Assembly (NCBI GenBank): GCA_963771505.1
Contig: CAVYTO010000006.1
Location: forward strand, 496,001-560,000
Direction: 5' to 3'
DNA length: 64,000 nucleotides
Source of the DNA: JAJPHW01 sp963771505
Lineage (GTDB): Bacteria > Acidobacteriota > Terriglobia > Terriglobales > Acidobacteriaceae
Below, in pieces: positions 9,513 through 16,553 of this stretch (positions within the stretch are counted from its first letter, which is position 1; every line of letters begins with the position of its first letter). The notes under the pieces are model-generated. The model saw nothing but the letters and a program-made list of their open reading frames with translations. It was not told the origin of the DNA and searched no databases. Made by a program: the position numbers and the translations under genes.

Positions 9513-9563
9513 ATGAGTGAAATGGCGATTTTTCGGCAAGTTGAGGAGAAGGCGATTCTTCCG
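9513..9563 (-). repeat. palindromic repeat copy A (end of array)
   Basis: The core at 9513-9539 reads ATGAGTGAAATGGCGATTTT then TCGGCAA on the plus strand. A second, degenerate copy of the same core (GAGAAGGCGATTCTTCC) follows at about 9546-9562. The core is a near-palindrome, GGCGA-loop-TCGGC. It lies just after the stop of the minus-strand gene at 9583, as copies B-F lie after theirs. The opposite arm found in copies B, E and F is not visible here. Confidence 0.75.
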
Positions 9564-9582
9564 TAGGGCTTGGAGAGTTGGG

Positions 9583-10245
9583 TCACTGGGTCGGCTCAAG
9601 TTGCACATCTATTTTCAGACGGGCACCAGAAGCAACATGGACAGGCCTTCCCTTTCCAATACTGTCATTCCACTCACGAAATCCGTCTGAAGAAATGTGC
9701 AGCAGCAAGTCCTTGTCGGGAGGTATCAAAATGACGTGGTTCGAGGCGCAACTCATCGTGAGAAATGGGGATGCGGGGCTTTCCGGCAGCATCAATGCGA
9801 CTCCCATTCCCGAGATTCCAGCGTCCGTTCTTTGATCCGTGAGGTTGATTTGAATGAAACCTGCTCTCGGGGGGAGCAAGACTCTCAATTCTGCTTCCGG
9901 GTGTTCCGGCGTTAGCTCAACTTCCTGTGGAGCAGTATCACCTGCTGGACCCGTACTAAAACTGGAGTATCCCTCGTCTTCATCGTCGCCGTAGACCGTA
10001 TATCTTCCCCACCACGGAACGTTCTCAAACCGATATTCGCCAGCATCATTGGTCCTCGTGTGAGGAAGCGCTGCACCGAGAGGAACACCCAATGGATGCG
10101 CAGTTAGACCGATCCGCTTCGCTGGTTGTCCGTCCTGACCAATTGCGATTCCGTAGATGACTCCTTTGGGATGGGGTTCGTCATTCTGCTGCGCTGAAGC
10201 AGCGGCCAGCAGAAAAAGGCAGACGAAGACGAGTACTGACTTCAC
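9583..10245 (-). CDS. exported protein with carboxypeptidase-regulatory-like (CarboxypepD_reg) fold
   Basis: This 220-residue secreted protein starts at GTG 10245 with a signal peptide (SVLVFVCLFLLAAASAQ). The first half resembles a carboxypeptidase regulatory-like / Cna-B-type beta domain: GVIYGIAIGQDGQPAKRIGL, then TRTNDAGEYRFENVPWGRY-like spacing, where an NDAGEYRFENVP motif marks the typical turn. The second half (PRAGFIQINLTDQRTDAG) may be a second similar domain. Such domains are structural or sugar-binding parts of surface proteins and occur at the N-terminus of Oar receptors. Here the domain stands alone. It is the last and largest gene of the repeat-delimited array, lying between repeats A and B. 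A specific function cannot be assigned. Confidence 0.75.
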   Translation of the reverse strand: MKSVLVFVCLFLLAAASAQQNDEPHPKGVIYGIAIGQDGQPAKRIGLTAHPLGVPLGAALPHTRTNDAGEYRFENVPWWGRYTVYGDDEDEGYSSFSTGPAGDTAPQEVELTPEHPEAELRVLLPPRAGFIQINLTDQRTDAGISGMGVALMLPESPASPFLTMSCASNHVILIPPDKDLLLHISSDGFREWNDSIGKGRPVHVASGARLKIDVQLEPTQ

Positions 10246-10285
10246 AATTTCGAGATGCTACCACGGTTCGGGGTGATGAGTTTGT

Positions 10286-10378
10286 CCATAACTGTCGAAA
10301 ACAGGCGTTTTCGCTCGCTAAGAATTGGCGGACCAGGTCAATGATTGAAAAGGCGATTTTTCGTCAATCGTCAGGACG
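10286..10378 (-). repeat. palindromic repeat copy B, complete two-arm form
   Basis: One arm is CGAAAACAGGCGTTTTCGCT from 10296; the other is ATTGAAAAGGCGATTTTTCG ending at 10363. Read on the minus strand, the arms are inverted relative to each other around a loop of about 30 bases (GAAAA and TTTTC halves pair). Weaker pairing extends outward to GTCC/GGAC at 10286 and 10378. The element sits between the stop of the gene at 10390 and the start of the gene at 10245, where an integron attC site would lie. Confidence 0.75.
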
Positions 10379-10389
10379 GAACTAACGGT

Positions 10390-10677
10390 TCAGCACCCCC
10401 GGCGGCTATGCTTATCTCCAGCGAGTTGCATTAAAAACCGGGCGGCTTCAGCAAAAGCCGTGTCTTGCGGAGAGGGTTGATAAGAATCAGGACACCATCG
10501 AACCGCAATGTGATATGTGGCGTTTTGTACGCCTTCCATGATAAAACCGCACGGCGTACCACTGTTTCTCAAGACGGCGCACAAGGGGTACCTCGCAGGG
10601 AATACCAGCGGCCTTGATTGGCCCGCAAGGGCATCGGAAGGGCAAATGAGTGAAAAGGCGATTTTTCGCCAGTTCAT
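10390..10677 (-). CDS. small protein of unknown function (array gene 5)
   Basis: The family is not recognised. The ORF reads to 10390 and contains a natural-looking segment, RYPLCAVLRNSGTPCGFIME followed by VQNATYHIAVRW and a C-terminal helical stretch FAEAARFLMQLAG. The start is uncertain. The ATG at 10677 lies inside repeat C and would encode MNWRKIAFSLI from the repeat; the next ATG at 10539 gives only 49 residues. If the repeat marks the boundary, translation starts between them, but no ATG is present there. There are no membrane segments and no recognisable motif. It is flanked by repeats C and B. Confidence 0.45.
   Translation of the reverse strand: MNWRKIAFSLICPSDALAGQSRPLVFPARYPLCAVLRNSGTPCGFIMEGVQNATYHIAVRWCPDSYQPSPQDTAFAEAARFLMQLAGDKHSRRGC
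10646..10671 (-). repeat. palindromic repeat copy C (half copy)
   Basis: ATGAGTGAAAAGGCGATTTT followed by TCGCCA is the best-conserved copy. GGCGA-TTTT-TCGCC forms a perfect 5-bp stem, overlapping the second palindrome GAAAA...TTTTC. On the minus strand the stem is followed by TTTTC, which resembles a weak intrinsic terminator for the gene ending at 10723. No opposite arm is visible on the side of the next gene. Confidence 0.8.
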
Positions 10678-10722
10678 CTTTTCCCAGCGACTCCCTAGTT
10701 TCACCAAGCCGCCCCGATGTGT

Positions 10723-11058
10723 TTAATCGGTAGTGCGCTCGTTCTTCCTAGCAACGGCAACTACGTACTCGTGAGGATTCGTCACTTCAGATGGAAGCAG
10801 CAACCATGGTCCGAGCGCTGCCCCGTATTCATTCCCAGCTTGGTTTTGAGCTTCATGAAACGAGGAGTGCCAAGTGTCGCCACAGAACTCCCCGTTCCAG
10901 CGGTATCGGTAGAGCATCACAGAGGCTTTATCGACCACCGCCAAAATTACATTAGGAAAAGGCATAAATTGCCTTTTACCAGCTCTCACCCAGGAGTGAA
11001 TGATTTGCTCTTGGTCGGCGATTGATTTGAGGAGTGCAAAGTACGCGATGTTTCCCAT
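10723..11058 (-). CDS. small protein of unknown function (array gene 4)
   Basis: The family is not recognised. The frame is open to 11106, inside repeat D, but the ATG at 11058 (MGNIAYFALLKSIADQEQII) begins just past the repeat and gives 111 residues of ordinary composition. The middle reads as alternating strands (NVILAVVDKASVMLYRYRWN), followed by WHSSFHEAQNQAGNEYGAAL and PWLLLPSEVTNPHEYVVAVA. It is probably a soluble cytoplasmic alpha/beta protein, with no signal peptide and no catalytic motif that can be named. It lies between repeats D and C, on the same strand as all other genes of the array. Confidence 0.6.
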   Translation of the reverse strand: MGNIAYFALLKSIADQEQIIHSWVRAGKRQFMPFPNVILAVVDKASVMLYRYRWNGEFCGDTWHSSFHEAQNQAGNEYGAALGPWLLLPSEVTNPHEYVVAVARKNERTTD

Positions 11059-11072
11059 GTATTGAGACCATA

Positions 11073-11099
11073 ATGAGCGAAAAGGCAATCTTTCGCCAA
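11073..11099 (-). repeat. palindromic repeat copy D (half copy)
   Basis: ATGAGCGAAAAGGCAATCTT followed by TCGCCAA starts 14 bases past the start of the downstream gene. It ends 3 bases from the stop of the gene at 11103. It fills almost the whole intergenic space, which shows the repeat is the junction itself and not incidental. Both stem halves keep compensating GGC/GCC pairs. No second arm is visible. Confidence 0.75.
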
Positions 11100-11102
11100 C
11101 TA

Positions 11103-11387
11103 TCATTCCATGCCGCGTAAAAACGCCTCTGCACGTTGGATAATCACGTCGCGTAGTTCGGGCGTGACCGATACCGACCAGTTTGGGTCAATGCCATCAA
11201 TTCGCACGAAAGTGCGCAGTTCGGGCATGTGCAAGTGTGCGTGTTGTTGGAAGATGCCACAGACTTGCAGATAGCCTTCGTGGGGCTCCAGTGTGCGTTC
11301 CACGATTCGCTTCATCAACTGCTTGGCAGCGGTCGTTGCGTCTGATCTTTGCTGTGCGAATCGTTTCTTGCGACTCTGTATCTGCAT
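11103..11387 (-). CDS. small protein of unknown function (array gene 3)
   Basis: This 94-residue protein starts at ATG 11387. The N-terminus is basic (RKKRFAQQR) and helical (TTAAKQLMKRIVERTLEPHEGY). The rest is amphipathic, with a strand-like MPELRTFVRIDGIDPN segment and a C-terminal helix LRDVIIQRAEAFLRG. There is no signal peptide, membrane helix or cysteine cluster. Its composition is that of a genuine soluble protein, perhaps nucleic-acid or protein binding given the basic start, but no family is recognised. Its stop lies 3 bases from repeat D; repeat E lies about 50-105 bases upstream of its start. Confidence 0.6.
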   Translation of the reverse strand: MQIQSRKKRFAQQRSDATTAAKQLMKRIVERTLEPHEGYLQVCGIFQQHAHLHMPELRTFVRIDGIDPNWSVSVTPELRDVIIQRAEAFLRGME

Positions 11388-11420
11388 AACCCAGTGACCG
11401 TAGCCCGACCTCAGTGATTT

Positions 11421-11508
11421 TAACGGATGGCCTAGGAAAACAGGTCTTCACGCTTTCGACCCCCAGTCAATGAGTGAAAAGGCGATATTTCAATAGGTTA
11501 ACGAGTTT
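11421..11508 (-). repeat. palindromic repeat copy E, complete two-arm form
   Basis: One arm is GAAAACAGGTCTTCACGCT (11436-11454); the other is AATGAGTGAAAAGGCGATAT from 11469. On the minus strand TTTTCAC pairs with GTGAAGA across a loop of about 20 bases. The outer ends carry TTAAC and GTTAA, which pair with each other and resemble the conserved AAC/GTT ends of attC core sites. This is the copy that looks most like an integron recombination site. Confidence 0.65.
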
Positions 11509-11604
11509 CACTTCTTCTCCTCGGCGTCCAACCGCCTGCATTCACCTGAGTGGTAGAGGATGGAAACGTAGCGATGGATTGGCATGCATCAATTATGGAG
11601 AAGA

Positions 11605-11814
11605 CTAGCTAGGCCTGCACACAATTGTTGTAACCAGACCATTGGGCTCACCATAAGCTAGCTTTGTCGTCTGGTACCACTGCTGATAGCGCGGTAACTC
11701 ATTCGCGCAATCGCCGTGAAGGACCACAGAAGGAACGTTCTGTCCGAGAGCCGCACACATGCCGGTAATGACAACCAGCATCCGCCTCGATATGTGTTTC
11801 ACTGAAACCCTCAC
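11605..11814 (-). CDS. small exported protein of unknown function (array gene 2)
   Basis: This 69-residue protein is read from the GTG at 11814, which has GGGAG five bases upstream. The frame is open to 11826, and an ATG at 11781 is another possible start. A basic stretch (RVSVKHISRR) and a hydrophobic segment (MLVVITGMCAALGQ) look like a signal peptide. The mature part is about 45 residues with two cysteines (HGDCANEL and TTIVCRPS) that could form a disulfide. The family is not recognised. Small secreted proteins of this type are common cassette cargo, but that is only context. It lies between repeats F and E. Confidence 0.5.
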   Translation of the reverse strand: MRVSVKHISRRMLVVITGMCAALGQNVPSVVLHGDCANELPRYQQWYQTTKLAYGEPNGLVTTIVCRPS

Positions 11815-11861
11815 AATTACTCCCACTGAAATGACTAAAATGTATCACTCGGAAGGGGTCG

Positions 11862-11925
11862 GTCATTTTACGAAATCAGGCGTTTCCGCTCATCGAGCCT
11901 CAAATGAGTAGGGCGATTTTGCAAC
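11862..11925 (-). repeat. palindromic repeat copy F, degenerate two-arm form
   Basis: One arm is GAAATCAGGCGTTTCCGCTC (11872-11891); the other is AATGAGTAGGGCGATTTTGC (about 11902-11921). CTCAT/ATGAG and AAATC/GATTT pair on the minus strand around a 10-base loop. It lies 3 bases past the inferred stop of the frameshifted gene at 11928, matching the gene-then-repeat order of the other copies. Confidence 0.65.
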
Positions 11926-11927
11926 AC

Positions 11928-12175
11928 CTACCGCAATAACCCCCTGATTTTCACCGCGAAGCCGTATAGGAATCCGACCGCACCAATCAGCAACCGTGAG
12001 CCAAAGCCCTTGATGGCCCATGAGGGCAGTCGGTTCCAAGGTAAACGTTGTGGTCTGGACTGACGCCTTTATCGTCCGTGGGGATTCTGAAGTATAGCCA
12101 TGGCAGCAGAATATACCCCAGAATCGGAAGAGAAAAAGACCTAGACAGTTCGGTCGAAGAATCGTTCACCCACAA
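11928..12175 (-). pseudogene. small two-TM protein, apparently frameshifted (array gene 1)
   Basis: The upstream frame (from about 12175, TTG or the GTG at 12169) encodes a hydrophobic helix SLPILGYILLPWLYF and then SPDHNVYLG before running to a stop at 11987. A different frame, open across about 12065-11928, encodes a typical membrane-protein end, LPSWAIKGFGSRLLIGAVGF then YGFAVKIRGLLR, and stops at 11928 beside repeat F. Joined near 12035 they give one plausible protein of about 80 residues with two membrane helices. A one-base error or indel is the simplest explanation. No family is recognised, and the start is uncertain. If the frames are unrelated, only the 62-residue ORF remains. Confidence 0.4.
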
Positions 12176-12262
12176 GTTGGAGGAAACGCGACTCCTATCT
12201 GGTTTCCCAGGTCGCGATACTCTGTTTTCCTGACCCAGCCTGGGATAGGCGCAACGAAAAAA

Positions 12263-13837
12263 TTACCTTTTCAGCAGATCGACCGGTTCCCGCACGTCCG
12301 TGACCCGAAAATATCGCGCCAGCGCGGGATATTTCCTCGCCACCGACTCATACATGGCATACGCAACATTGCGATAGGAAAAATGACCGGCCGGCCCGCT
12401 GCGTAATTCTGAAATGTACAAGGTTTCGGCGAAGTCCATCTTGAAGAGCGTCCGCTTGCGAAAACCTAGAGGAATTGCATACTGCGCATTCTCTTCCGCC
12501 TCGAGGCCACCCGAATTTGCCAATCGGTCAATGGACTGGGCAGCCTTCATCATGGCCGCGTCATAACCAGCTCGCGCTCCGGCCGCGTTCAACTCCTCGG
12601 GAGCATCGTACCCGTGGCGCGTGGTGAAAGTCTGCTCGATCTGCACGCATCGCCGATGCCTGTGCATATCGCGAAAGCCGCCAATATCCATAAGGATGTC
12701 GAAGCGGAATTGCTGGCCCGCGCTAAACCCCCGCATGAGTTCGTCAAACCGTCCGCGATGCCGCATGCCCAATTCGATGATTTCGCTGCGGCGTACATCG
12801 CCCGCGGAACCGACCGCTTGCCGAATCTGGCGATAGGAATAGTGACAATATTGGTAAAGAAGAGTTGTTGCCATTTCGACTTCGAGATCGTCCTGATCCA
12901 GCAGGTCTACAACGGGAGCGGGCTCAATCGCCGCCCTCCCCATCAATTCTGCTGCGGCCTGCCGCAATTCCCGGCGCGTTTCTATCTCATAATTGCTGGG
13001 GTCGGCATATTTCACCAGGGTGGGAGCGACCCGCACTTCCCGCAACAGCTCCCGCTCGGCCTGCGCGCCCAGTTCGGGTGACACGGCGCGGATATCTTCC
13101 ACCAGTTTGGCAAACGTGTCGCGATTGACGTTGTACGCGGGATTCAAGGCTGCCGATTTCAGAAGTGATCCCAAATCTCTCACTTCTTTGTGGGTATGCG
13201 AAAGCAACCGGGAGACCTGCGTCTCCAAAGTTCTCGCATTGACGATTTGCCCCAGCGAAGTATTGGCCGCCAGCGGCAGCAGGTAGCGTGCAAAGTCGAA
13301 CGCCCGGGCCCGCAAGGTCCGCTCGTACGCGTCCGGCTTCATCTCCTCCGGTCTCGGAGTAATGCTGGCGAGATACTCGAACATCCGTTGCGAAATATTT
13401 TCGTATTCCGCAAAAAGTCCGACGATGGTTTCGCGATATAGCTTTGCGGCGTTCGGATCTGCGAACGCGGGCGAGTAGTAACCACTCTTGCGGAAATCCT
13501 GATAACGGGTGGAACGCTCCTGGCCGTCCCATCGGGTTTCATCGGCCACTGCGATTGCAGCCAGGATCGACAATTTCTCGATTGCCATGGAAATGTGGGC
13601 AAGGTCGGCGATCGAACGGTGGCCGTACTGAAAATAGAAAGTGTTGAGGAATTTTTCCGCTTTTTGGCTGCTGATCTCCTTCAGCGACTCTTTCATCGAC
13701 AGCGCGGAGCGCGAATATTTCGCCATCGCATACGCCTGCACTTCCGGCTCAGCGCCAAAGACGGCAAAAACCTCGACCGTAGGCTTCTCGGGAAGGCCAT
13801 CCCCGTGCAAACTGGCGGGTTTAGTCGCTTCGGGCAT
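12263..13837 (-). CDS. tandem ThyX-like protein (flavin-dependent thymidylate synthase superfamily)
   Basis: This 524-residue protein is about twice the length of a ThyX monomer. The N-half carries YGHRSIADLAHISMAIEKLS and then QERSTRYQDF, the ThyX pattern GHxS...SxRY, but the RHR of the ThyX signature is replaced by ETRW. The C-half carries FRDMHRHRRCVQIEQTF and TRHGYDAPEE, which keeps RHR but lacks the serine pair. ThyX makes dTMP from dUMP using FADH2 and methylene-tetrahydrofolate. Here the signature is split between halves, so the fused protein may form a pseudo-symmetric enzyme or have another role. Two-domain relatives are commonly annotated as FAD-dependent thymidylate synthase. The start is the ATG at 13837; 43 bases separate it from the divergent gene. 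Confidence 0.75.
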   Translation of the reverse strand: MPEATKPASLHGDGLPEKPTVEVFAVFGAEPEVQAYAMAKYSRSALSMKESLKEISSQKAEKFLNTFYFQYGHRSIADLAHISMAIEKLSILAAIAVADETRWDGQERSTRYQDFRKSGYYSPAFADPNAAKLYRETIVGLFAEYENISQRMFEYLASITPRPEEMKPDAYERTLRARAFDFARYLLPLAANTSLGQIVNARTLETQVSRLLSHTHKEVRDLGSLLKSAALNPAYNVNRDTFAKLVEDIRAVSPELGAQAERELLREVRVAPTLVKYADPSNYEIETRRELRQAAAELMGRAAIEPAPVVDLLDQDDLEVEMATTLLYQYCHYSYRQIRQAVGSAGDVRRSEIIELGMRHRGRFDELMRGFSAGQQFRFDILMDIGGFRDMHRHRRCVQIEQTFTTRHGYDAPEELNAAGARAGYDAAMMKAAQSIDRLANSGGLEAEENAQYAIPLGFRKRTLFKMDFAETLYISELRSGPAGHFSYRNVAYAMYESVARKYPALARYFRVTDVREPVDLLKR

Positions 13838-13880
13838 ACAAACCTCGATTCAAGTGGGAACTCGAATATTACAATAAACT

Positions 13881-14615
13881 TTGCATCCGGCACTCACGTC
13901 CGTGGCCCATCGCGCGTGGCCCCTACCATCTTCAGCCTGGGTGATGTCGCAGGACTGGCATGATTTGCTGTTCGCCCATTGGCCGGTTGAAGCCGAAATT
14001 TTGCGGAACCTGGTGCCGAGAGAGTTGCCGCTCGACACATTCGACGGAAAGTGCTGGGTGGGAGTCGTTCCGTTCAGGATGAGCCGAATTCGACTCCGCG
14101 GAACTTTTGCACTACCCCGGCTTTCCGCATTTCCAGAGCTTAATGTGCGCACTTACGTGACGCTGCATGATCGACCGGGAGTTTATTTCTTCAGCCTCGA
14201 TGCGAGCAGTCTGCCTGCCGTGAAGATTGCGCGTTCGCTCTACAAGTTACCTTATTACCATGCGGAAATGAGCTGCAAAGAAAGCGGAACAGAAATCTCC
14301 TACAACTCCGTGCGCCGGACAGGCGACGCCCGATTCGAAGCCCGTTACCGCCCTATTTCGGAAATTCAGGTCGCTACTCGCGGAAGTCTCGAGCATTGGC
14401 TCACTGAGCGGTATTGCTTGTACACAGTGCGTGGCCACGCCGTTTACCGGGCTGCCATTCATCATTTGCCCTGGCCACTACAGTCCGCCAATGTCAAAAT
14501 CGAAACGAATACTGTCGCGCGAGCCGCTGGGATTGACCTTCCGGCGATCCCGCCGTTACTACACTTCGCAAAGAAACTAGAAGTCATGATTTGGCCCTTG
14601 CGCCGGATTGACTGA
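13881..14615 (+). CDS. DUF2071 (YqjF-like) protein
   Basis: This 244-residue soluble protein matches the DUF2071/YqjF pattern: WHDLLFAHWPVEAEILRNLV near the start (the family's W..LLFxHWPV motif), then LPLDTFDGKCWVGVVPFRMS, FPELNVRTYV and GVYFFSLDASS. Two more conserved blocks follow, LPYYHAEMS and WLTERYCLYT. The family adopts an acetoacetate-decarboxylase-like fold, but its reaction is unknown. The start is uncertain: the ATG at 13881 or the later ATG at 13944 (MSQDWHDLLF), the latter closer to the conserved domain. It stands alone on the plus strand between the ThyX-like gene and fabG. Confidence 0.85.
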   Translation: MHPALTSVAHRAWPLPSSAWVMSQDWHDLLFAHWPVEAEILRNLVPRELPLDTFDGKCWVGVVPFRMSRIRLRGTFALPRLSAFPELNVRTYVTLHDRPGVYFFSLDASSLPAVKIARSLYKLPYYHAEMSCKESGTEISYNSVRRTGDARFEARYRPISEIQVATRGSLEHWLTERYCLYTVRGHAVYRAAIHHLPWPLQSANVKIETNTVARAAGIDLPAIPPLLHFAKKLEVMIWPLRRID

Positions 14616-14696
14616 ATGAGGGGCGTGGAGCGAACGCCATCGAGCTGATGAACGCTTTGAATACTCTCCGCTAACCTGCATCTATAATCTTGTGAC

Positions 14697-15455
14697 ATGA
14701 CATCTGAAACCAAATCTCTCGCGGGTCACGTCGCGCTGGTCACCGGAGCGTCCCAAGGCATAGGCCGGGCGTGCGCTTTACGGTTAGCTAAAGATGGCGC
14801 CATCGTTGCCGTCGCCGCCCGCAACGACTCCAAGCTGGAAGAACTCGTGCAGCAGATCGCTTCTGAGGGTGGCAAGGCCGCGAGATTCGTGCTCGACGTC
14901 GCTGACGAAGAACAAATTAAATCCGCCTTCAAGGCTGCTATCGGCCAGCTAGGCAAAATCGATATTCTCGTCAACAACGCCGGCATCACGCGCGACCAAC
15001 TTGCCATGCGGATGAAGCGCGCCGATTGGGACGCCGTCATCAGCACCAATCTTACTTCTGCTCATTTATGCACCCAACAAGTGATCAGTTCCATGCTGCG
15101 GCAGCGTTGGGGACGAATCATCAACATCACTTCGGTGTTCGGGCAGACAGGCCAAGCCGGCCAGGCGAATTACGCCGCTTCAAAGGCGGGATTGATCGGC
15201 CTCACGATGGCCATGGCTCGCGAACTCGCGTCCCGCAACATAACCTGCAACGCCATCGCTCCCGGATTCATCGAAACTGCAATGACCGCCGACCTTGGCG
15301 AAACTTTGAAACAGGATGCACTGAAGATGATTCCGCTCGGACGAGTAGGCACGCCCGACGAAATCGCGCACGCGGTCGCATTCCTTGCATCGGAACAAGC
15401 TGCGTACATCACCGGACACGTACTGAACGTCAACGGCGGCATGTTGATGGGGTAG
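14697..15455 (+). CDS. fabG: 3-oxoacyl-ACP reductase (SDR family)
   Basis: This 252-residue short-chain dehydrogenase uses NADPH to reduce 3-oxoacyl-ACP in fatty-acid elongation. The Rossmann motif TGASQGIGRACALR is near residue 15, NNAG near 90, the catalytic serine in ITSVFGQTGQ near 142 and YAASKAG (Tyr and Lys) near 158. MIPLGRVGTPDEIAHAVAF and the terminal TGHVLNVNGGMLMG are typical of FabG. Many SDRs of this form have other substrates, so the symbol rests on overall similarity and not on a fab cluster. It is the first gene of a probable four-gene operon; the next gene starts 14 bases after its stop. Confidence 0.85.
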   Translation: MTSETKSLAGHVALVTGASQGIGRACALRLAKDGAIVAVAARNDSKLEELVQQIASEGGKAARFVLDVADEEQIKSAFKAAIGQLGKIDILVNNAGITRDQLAMRMKRADWDAVISTNLTSAHLCTQQVISSMLRQRWGRIINITSVFGQTGQAGQANYAASKAGLIGLTMAMARELASRNITCNAIAPGFIETAMTADLGETLKQDALKMIPLGRVGTPDEIAHAVAFLASEQAAYITGHVLNVNGGMLMG

Positions 15456-15469
15456 TTTCGACACACTCT

Positions 15470-15934
15470 GTGACTATCGTCCCGGCGCAATCGAACGAGC
15501 AAATCGCCCAAGTGCGGGAGCTCTTTACGGAATACGCGGCTTCGCTCGGATTCAGCTTGTGCTTTCAATCGTTCGATACCGAGTTGGCAGAGCTGCCGGG
15601 GAAGTATGCACCGCCTGCCGGAAGGCTGTGGCTGGCGGAGTCAGGGGGCGAACCTGCGGGATGTGTGGCCCTTCGCCGACTGGAAGATGGTGTCTGCGAA
15701 ATGAAGCGGCTGTATGTTCGTCCGCAGTTTCGTGGCAAGGGGATCGGAAGAATTTTGGCTGAAGCCATCTGTAAAGAAGCAAGTGCGGCCGGGTACGAGA
15801 AAATTCGTTTAGATACCGTAGAACCGATGATGCAATCGGCGGTCGAACTTTACCGAAGAATGGGATTTCGCGAAATCGCGCCCTACTGTTCCAATCCAAT
15901 CGCGGGCGCGCTTTACATGGAACTTCAGCTATGA
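15470..15934 (+). CDS. GNAT-family N-acetyltransferase
   Basis: This 154-residue acetyltransferase starts at GTG 15470 (TIVPAQSNEQ). The frame is open far upstream inside fabG, but that part is a shadow. The GNAT core is clear: CEMKRLYVRPQFRGKGIGR is motif A, where the RGKGIG loop binds the acetyl-CoA pyrophosphate. IRLDTVEPMMQSAVELYRRM and GFREIAPYCSNP are the following helix-strand pair. The substrate is unknown; N-terminal, amine or antibiotic acetylation are all possible. It lies 14 bases after fabG and ends in an ATGA overlap region with the YceI gene. Confidence 0.88.
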   Translation: MTIVPAQSNEQIAQVRELFTEYAASLGFSLCFQSFDTELAELPGKYAPPAGRLWLAESGGEPAGCVALRRLEDGVCEMKRLYVRPQFRGKGIGRILAEAICKEASAAGYEKIRLDTVEPMMQSAVELYRRMGFREIAPYCSNPIAGALYMELQL

Positions 15935-15951
15935 ACGAAGGGGGATCATTT

Positions 15952-16536
15952 ATGAAAGTCAAAGGGTTATCGTCGGTCGGGGCAGTTTTATTGTTCCTGG
16001 CAACGTCTTTGTTCGCAGCCGACACTTACAAGATCGATCCCGTTCACAGCGTTGTTGGTTTCACGGTTACTCATATGATGATCAGCAAAGTCACCGGCAC
16101 CTTCACCGACTTTGGCGGAACGATCGTTTATGACGATAAGGACCCGGCGAAATGCTCGGTGGACGTTCAAATCAAAGCCGCGAGCGTGGACACCCGGAAT
16201 TCGGGACGGGATTCCGACATCCGCAGCGATCATTTCTTCAACGCTGACAAATATCCGGAAATTACTTTCAAAAGCGACAAAGTCGAGAAGAGCGGAGATA
16301 GCTTCATCGCCCACGGGCAACTCAGTCTTCGCGGTGTCTCCAAAGAAGTCGCGATTCCGTTCACCATTGGAGGCTTTGCCAACATGCAAGGCAAAACCCG
16401 TTTGGGTGCTCAGGGCGGCCTCACCATCAACCGCCAGGATTACGGCGTTTCGTGGAACAAGACTCTCGACGGCGGCGGCGTGCTGGTGAGCGACGATGTG
16501 AAAATCGATCTCGCCGTCGAAGCTGTGAAACAATGA
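15952..16536 (+). CDS. YceI-family periplasmic lipid-binding protein
   Basis: This is a 194-residue exported protein. The ATG at 15931 overlaps the GNAT stop, but the ATG at 15952 has an AAGGGGG Shine-Dalgarno run 6-13 bases upstream and opens straight onto the signal peptide (GAVLLFLATSLFAADTYK), so it is preferred. YceI features are YKIDPVHSVVGFTVTHMM at the mature N-terminus, SVDTRNSGRDSDIRSDHFF in the middle, YPEITFKSDKVE and LTINRQDYGVSWNK. YceI proteins form a lipocalin-like barrel that binds polyisoprenoids such as ubiquinone precursors. It lies in the fabG operon and overlaps the following hydrolase start region. Confidence 0.93.
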   Translation: MKVKGLSSVGAVLLFLATSLFAADTYKIDPVHSVVGFTVTHMMISKVTGTFTDFGGTIVYDDKDPAKCSVDVQIKAASVDTRNSGRDSDIRSDHFFNADKYPEITFKSDKVEKSGDSFIAHGQLSLRGVSKEVAIPFTIGGFANMQGKTRLGAQGGLTINRQDYGVSWNKTLDGGGVLVSDDVKIDLAVEAVKQ

Positions 16537-16553
16537 CCTTCTTGAGGTGCACG

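Noticed and set aside
10517..10726. Plus-strand ORF beginning MAFCTPSMIKP and other plus-strand ORFs in the array
   Set aside because: They are antisense to better minus-strand genes, and several start with the repeat itself (MSEKAIFRQ), which then runs to different stops in each copy.
13641..13877. Plus-strand ORFs antisense to the ThyX-like gene
   Set aside because: The minus-strand protein has clear family motifs; the plus frames have none.
15026..15470. Open frame upstream of the GNAT start inside fabG
   Set aside because: It is out of frame with FabG, whose motifs are intact; the extra residues have no GNAT similarity.
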